Assembly: GCF_937958975.1 (NCBI RefSeq)
Contig: NZ_CALGRE010000053.1
Coordinates: 1-26,885 of the forward strand
From: an uncultured Eubacterium sp.
Lineage (GTDB): Bacteria; Bacillota; Clostridia; Lachnospirales; Lachnospiraceae
Reading direction: 5' to 3'
Length of the DNA stretch: 26,885 nt
The notes under the pieces are model-generated. The model was not told the DNA's origin and searched no databases. It was given only the letters and a program-made list of their open reading frames with translations. Shown in pieces: positions 22,861 through 26,885 of this stretch; position 1 is the stretch's first letter; the number at the start of each line of letters is the position of its first letter. The position numbers were made by a program, and so were the translations under genes.

Positions 22861-25134
22861 TCATATATTTATCATCAGATACATCACTACCAAAACAATT
22901 GCCTCTATCACAATTGCACCGATTGTATTTCCAACCTTTTTTGCAAAAAACATAATCCCAATAGAAAACAATACCAATAAAGCCAAAACGACAATTCCTA
23001 TTAGTATCACTGCTCCTCCAATAGGTATTAAGGACGACACACTTTCAAATCCTTTTATATTACATAAAGATGCAGACCACATATCTGTACCATAAAATTT
23101 ATTTGAAATGTATAAATTCCTCAAAACAAAACATAAAAATACAATTATTGTATTTACAACTCCAATGGTCATTTTGCTTAAAGTAACATTTTTGCGTCCT
23201 TTCGTAGTCGCACAAATTAATTTCTCCATTCCCCTTTCCTTATCCAGCGTAAAAACTGTAGACTGGATTATAATTAGTACAAGTACCATTAAAAATATCC
23301 AATTCATATACCAATTATCCATTTTTCCAATCAGCTTCTTATATCCATCCTCATAGACAAATTTTGCGTTTGGATGAGAATTTACATACTCATATCGCTC
23401 ATACACCCTCTGAAACGCTGAATATAAAGAAAGTTTTCCCTCTAAACTTAACTTGACGTCTTCATACTGTTCTTCACCAAGCTTTCCCTGTTCATATTGT
23501 TTTTCCAGCTGTTCTAACTGTTTGAATATGTCGTCATAATATTTTTTCTTTTCTAAAATACTCTCTCTCTTTTTATCTGTAAGCTCACCCTCCAAATCCT
23601 GCATTTGCAGTTTATAACTCATCTGATTAGGTGTCAAATAGCACTTTGTATTTCTTCCACTTATCATCATTACTGATGCAAAAATTACGATTACCAATGC
23701 ACATCCGCTTATAAAATATATTTTATATGCCTCATACTCAAACAGCCTATTATAAATACGCTTTCTTTTTGGTATAAAATTCCAATTTATCTTTCGCTTT
23801 ACAGAATATTGTGGAACTTTTTTTAATCGCTTAAATAATATAATATTTCCCAGCACAAATACAAAAACTAAGAAAAATAAAATAGTCAAAGTAAGACTTA
23901 TTGCAGATACGGGGCTGTCTTTCAAATTCAGTAATACATAATCCCCCAATATGTTTTCAAATTTAATATTACTCCATATATTAAGGAAGTGAATTATATT
24001 GTATTTTCCAACTGTAGAAAAATAAAAATATATTACAATATTTATCAGCACCAAAATTGTTCCCACCGAAAAAGGTATCATGTAATTTGCAGATATCAAA
24101 CTAACAAAAAGAATTAACAACTCTATGACAAAATATACAATACATTTTATCAAAAAAGATATTAAGAAAAACTCCCATATACGCAAATGGTATGGACATG
24201 AAATAAACTGTGGGACCGATTGTATGGTTGCATTCAAACCACTCATTCCATAATTTACGCCGACATATATTACCGTTATTCCATACATTATCAAAGCCAC
24301 ACCGAATGTACTAATAAATACAGCCACAATTTTAGATATCATACATGTTTCCCGTCCCTTTGGCGTTGCCCTAATAATTGAAAATAAATTTTTCTTTTTT
24401 TCTTCAAAAATTAAATACATTGAAATAATAAATAATATCAATAAAATTAGTATATCCGGCATGTCATTAGATGTGAGTGCCTCTACCCACTTATAAGAAT
24501 AAAAGTCTGTTTCTATACCGTATAACTTTTTATATTTTTGTGCAGTTTTTCTTATAACTTTTTCAGAAAAACTATCTTTGTTTTCACTGTTTGAAAATAT
24601 TGAAATACCAAGCTTCTCTTCTTCCTCCTCCAATATTTCATCTAAATAACCGCCATAATCCTTTGTCTGAGAATACTTTTCGTATATCTCTTTTGCAAAT
24701 TCTTGTTCTTCTAAAATATTGTTTGTATATAGTTTATAGTTTTTATCCTTCCATTTCGTGAGATACTTTCCATATTCATCGGCATTTTCTTTTATTATCT
24801 GCTCTGCCATCTTATTACTAAATTCATTATTTGATGCCTGATAATTCTGTATCTCCTCAATCATAGATAATCCCATAACATCTTTATAATAATTTTCGAT
24901 AAAATCTGCCTTTTCTTTTTTCTCTGCAAGCTCAACATCAAACTTTTTATATGCACTCGGAGAAATTAGGCTGTCATCAGATAACTCTTCCTGTTCTCCC
25001 TGGCTATACATATTTCCTATTTTCTGACCAAACTGCATATATCCCAAGTTTATACTAATCCCAATTACAATAATAATCCAAAAAGTCTTTCCTCTCCATA
25101 TCTTTGCCAATTCTGATTTTATCATTCTAGTCAT
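22861..25134 (-). CDS. ABC-2-type transporter permease, internally duplicated
   Basis: This 757-residue membrane protein appears to be two permease halves in one chain. Each half has a first transmembrane helix (about 16-34 and 473-491) and a large hydrophilic, Glu/Lys-rich extracytoplasmic loop (about 35-225 and 495-610, partly coiled coil). A helix then leads to a matching cytoplasmic motif, EEKKKNLFSIIRATPKGRE at 244-262 and DKERGMEKLICATTKGRK at 631-648. Several more helices follow in each. Its start overlaps the ATPase stop by 8 bases (ATGACTAG), so they are translationally coupled. Substrate unknown; similar modules export or resist peptides such as lantibiotics, but I see no specific marker. 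Confidence 0.85.
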   Translation of the reverse strand: MTRMIKSELAKIWRGKTFWIIIVIGISINLGYMQFGQKIGNMYSQGEQEELSDDSLISPSAYKKFDVELAEKKEKADFIENYYKDVMGLSMIEEIQNYQASNNEFSNKMAEQIIKENADEYGKYLTKWKDKNYKLYTNNILEEQEFAKEIYEKYSQTKDYGGYLDEILEEEEEKLGISIFSNSENKDSFSEKVIRKTAQKYKKLYGIETDFYSYKWVEALTSNDMPDILILLILFIISMYLIFEEKKKNLFSIIRATPKGRETCMISKIVAVFISTFGVALIMYGITVIYVGVNYGMSGLNATIQSVPQFISCPYHLRIWEFFLISFLIKCIVYFVIELLILFVSLISANYMIPFSVGTILVLINIVIYFYFSTVGKYNIIHFLNIWSNIKFENILGDYVLLNLKDSPVSAISLTLTILFFLVFVFVLGNIILFKRLKKVPQYSVKRKINWNFIPKRKRIYNRLFEYEAYKIYFISGCALVIVIFASVMMISGRNTKCYLTPNQMSYKLQMQDLEGELTDKKRESILEKKKYYDDIFKQLEQLEKQYEQGKLGEEQYEDVKLSLEGKLSLYSAFQRVYERYEYVNSHPNAKFVYEDGYKKLIGKMDNWYMNWIFLMVLVLIIIQSTVFTLDKERGMEKLICATTKGRKNVTLSKMTIGVVNTIIVFLCFVLRNLYISNKFYGTDMWSASLCNIKGFESVSSLIPIGGAVILIGIVVLALLVLFSIGIMFFAKKVGNTIGAIVIEAIVLVVMYLMINI

Positions 25135-25879
25135 GCACTACCTCGTTTATCTCATCACCAAAAATACTCATATATACCTGTTCTAAATCCCCATCTTCCA
25201 AATACTTATGGACTAACGCATTTGGACTGTCCATTGCCACAAGGTTACCCTGTTTTAATATGATAATCGACTTTGCAATACTTTCAATATCAGATACCAC
25301 ATGGGTTGCTACAAGTATAATTTTATTTTCAGAGATTTCTTTTAATGTCTCCCTTACTCTCACCCTTTCTTTTGGGTCAAGACCCGCCGTTGGCTCATCT
25401 AAGATTAATAACTCCGGCTCACCCATGAACGCCTGTGCTATTAACAGTCTTTGTTTCATTCCTCCTGAATAATTTTTAATTTTATCATCCAGCCTATCCG
25501 TCAGATTTACCTTTTTTGCAACACTTTCAATCTCATCATACATCTGATTTGACGGAAGCGCCTTTAACGCTCCCATATACCCCAAAAATTTTCTTCCTGT
25601 AAAATTATCATATAAGCCCTGTTGCTGTGGCGCATATCCTAAAATTTGTCTATATTGCCTATTCTTTTTAAAAATGGATTTGCCATTCCACAAGACCTCA
25701 CCATTATCCGGAAGTAAATTATCAGTTATAATATTCATCAACGTTGATTTTCCTGCTCCATTCGGTCCTAATAAGCCATAAATTCCCGGTTCCATCTTTA
25801 TATTAATATTATTTAATGCCTGCTTCTTTCCATAGCTTTTATTGACTTCTCTAATCTCTAACATGACAAATACACACAA
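25127..25879 (-). CDS. ABC transporter ATP-binding protein
   Basis: The 250 residues have all the ATPase motifs: Walker A GPNGAGKST (38-46), Q-loop near PQQQGLY (84-90), signature YSGGMKQR (137-144), Walker B LLILDEP (157-163) and H-loop THVVSD (192-197). Sequence and size fit the CcmA-like class paired with ABC-2 permeases. The start is uncertain. The GTG at 25879 has AAAGGA at suitable spacing; the ATG six codons in (25862-25864) gives a more usual N-terminus (MLEIREVNKSYG) but lacks a near ribosome site. The gene lies 13 bases after the partial upstream gene and overlaps the permease, so all three form one operon. Confidence 0.92.
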   Translation of the reverse strand: MCVFVMLEIREVNKSYGKKQALNNINIKMEPGIYGLLGPNGAGKSTLMNIITDNLLPDNGEVLWNGKSIFKKNRQYRQILGYAPQQQGLYDNFTGRKFLGYMGALKALPSNQMYDEIESVAKKVNLTDRLDDKIKNYSGGMKQRLLIAQAFMGEPELLILDEPTAGLDPKERVRVRETLKEISENKIILVATHVVSDIESIAKSIIILKQGNLVAMDSPNALVHKYLEDGDLEQVYMSIFGDEINEVVHD

Positions 25880-25892
25880 TTTCCTTTCTCTA

Positions 25893-26852
25893 TTATTTTT
25901 TCATTCCAATCATTTTTACCTTCTTAAAATTTGCTTTGTTATTGATATAGTTATCTTTTGAAATCATACTATATTCCTGCTCTCCGATTACTTCCTGATT
26001 AATATCCATCCATGCAACATATTCATTTACATTTTTATAATCACTTAACACGAATAAACTATCTTTATTTTGAGCAATAATTTCTATCGGTGCTTTTTCA
26101 CTGTTCTTTAACTCTCCCTTAATTGTTTTTCCGGATTCTGTGTTTACAAGATAATAATCCCAGCTCTTTTCATCACGACCATATGAATCATACGCTATAC
26201 AATAAAGTATGTCCTTACCACTCTTATCCTGTATAATATTGTCTATAGACAACGGGATATCTGTCTTAATTTTTTCAGATTTATTAGCTACAAAGTCAAT
26301 CACATCAACCTTCTTCTCTTTTTCATTTGAAATATATAATTTGCTTCCACTAACCATTTCTCTATGGCAATACTTTTCCTTTAATACTTTTAACTCGACC
26401 TCTTTCCCACTATCAATATTTACACTTTTCAGACGGTATTTTGCTTTTTTATATAAACTATCATCCTTTTGCTTATCTTCTGTTGTAACCGTCCGACCAA
26501 AATCCATTGTTCCAATTACAATATTTCTCTCATTACCTCCTAATATAGAGGAATCATTGTCTAAATCTATTACTTTCTCTATTTTTTTATTTTGTAAATC
26601 AATTTTAACCAGCTCTCTATCGCATCCTGTTGCATATGTGTTTGAGTCTTTCGTTTCATATTTTACTTTTTTCTGAATCCCATAAATATTCTTTCCGTCA
26701 CCTAAAAACGTTGACTCCAAAACAATTCCACTCTCAAGTTCCATAATCTTTTCCCGCTCTGTACCATCTAACTTCATACGATATATTGTCGGAACAAATA
26801 CATCCTGTTTCGGTTCATCCTCAGAGTTTTCACCCAGATCGGAAGAGCACAC
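25893..26852 (-). CDS. Partial extracytoplasmic protein, probably beta-propeller-like, of the ABC operon
   Basis: Only the C-terminal part (about 313 residues) is real. It starts with GENSEDEPKQ at 26835 and reads through repeated beta-strand blocks (IYRMKLDGTER, RELVKIDLQNKKIEKVIDL, KLYISNEKEKKVDVIDF, DYYLVNTESGK, YVAWMDINQE). This periodic pattern suits a bacterial beta-propeller or WD40-like sensor domain. The first residues, MCSSDL, are translated adapter sequence, a known contamination signature, and must be removed. The true N-terminus, perhaps a lipoprotein signal or membrane anchor, lies beyond the contig end. Its position ahead of the ATPase suggests an accessory extracytoplasmic component of the transporter. 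Confidence 0.75.
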   Translation of the reverse strand: MCSSDLGENSEDEPKQDVFVPTIYRMKLDGTEREKIMELESGIVLESTFLGDGKNIYGIQKKVKYETKDSNTYATGCDRELVKIDLQNKKIEKVIDLDNDSSILGGNERNIVIGTMDFGRTVTTEDKQKDDSLYKKAKYRLKSVNIDSGKEVELKVLKEKYCHREMVSGSKLYISNEKEKKVDVIDFVANKSEKIKTDIPLSIDNIIQDKSGKDILYCIAYDSYGRDEKSWDYYLVNTESGKTIKGELKNSEKAPIEIIAQNKDSLFVLSDYKNVNEYVAWMDINQEVIGEQEYSMISKDNYINNKANFKKVKMIGMKK

Positions 26853-26885
26853 GTCAGAACTCCAGTCACATACGCAGATCTCGTA
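26836..26885. other. Illumina TruSeq adapter and index (assembly contamination)
   Basis: From 26836 the sequence is AGATCGGAAGAGCACACGTC, then one mismatch to the standard adapter (A for T at 26856), GAACTCCAGTCAC, an 8-base index ATACGCAG and ATCTCGTA. This is untrimmed library adapter and not genomic DNA. Confidence 0.98.

Overview
The window looks like one contig from a low-GC Gram-positive anaerobe of the Clostridia, most likely a gut or rumen Lachnospiraceae. The evidence is an AT-rich sequence, strong AGGAGG ribosome sites, the electron-bifurcating NfnAB pair, a PerR-like regulator next to a reverse rubrerythrin, and large secreted glycoside hydrolases carrying F5/8C, Ig-like and Lys-rich domains. 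I cannot name a species. Both contig ends are damaged: about the first 77 bases look like an inverted chimeric join, and the last 50 bases (26836-26885) are Illumina TruSeq adapter plus index, not genome.

Bases 78-7301 and 10675-14996 (minus strand) form a secreted polysaccharide-degradation region. It holds a GH5-type glucanase, a giant GLUG/metallo-beta-lactamase-fold/F5-8C protein and the start of a GH92-type alpha-mannosidase in one operon, plus two tandem GH128 beta-1,3-glucanases. beta-1,3-glucanases together with an alpha-mannosidase suggest fungal or yeast cell walls as substrate. Three of these proteins, with unrelated catalytic parts, end in the same roughly 177-residue C-terminal module. 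I do not recognise this module, and it is the best candidate here for an undescribed protein-localisation or binding system.

Between the two hydrolase blocks sit a type III toxin-antitoxin locus (ToxN-like toxin 7462-7986, three 34-nt antitoxin repeats 8051-8152, intervening terminator, consensus promoter) and the divergent nfnAB operon (8370-10615). The antitoxin repeats show a compensatory base-pair change supporting an H-type pseudoknot.

Bases 15220-16466 are an oxidative-stress unit: a Fur/PerR-family regulator with a palindrome over its promoter, then rubrerythrin, then an elaborate multi-stem 3' structure. Bases 16467-20235 look like a worn mobile or accessory segment. It contains a frameshifted HNH endonuclease, a small unknown ORF, a WYL regulator, a compact type I toxin-antitoxin candidate (30-residue membrane peptide at 19038-19130 with a convergent antisense RNA) and a pseudogene with an in-frame stop.

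Bases 20236-22853 contain two similar cassettes. Each has a small XRE regulator on the plus strand, divergent from an exported or membrane protein on the minus strand, with operator-like repeats between. The first has a 14-bp palindrome exactly filling the spacer of a perfect TTGACA-17-TATAAT promoter. From 22861 to the contig end is a minus-strand ABC export operon: a partial extracytoplasmic beta-propeller-like protein, an ATPase, and a permease that looks internally duplicated.
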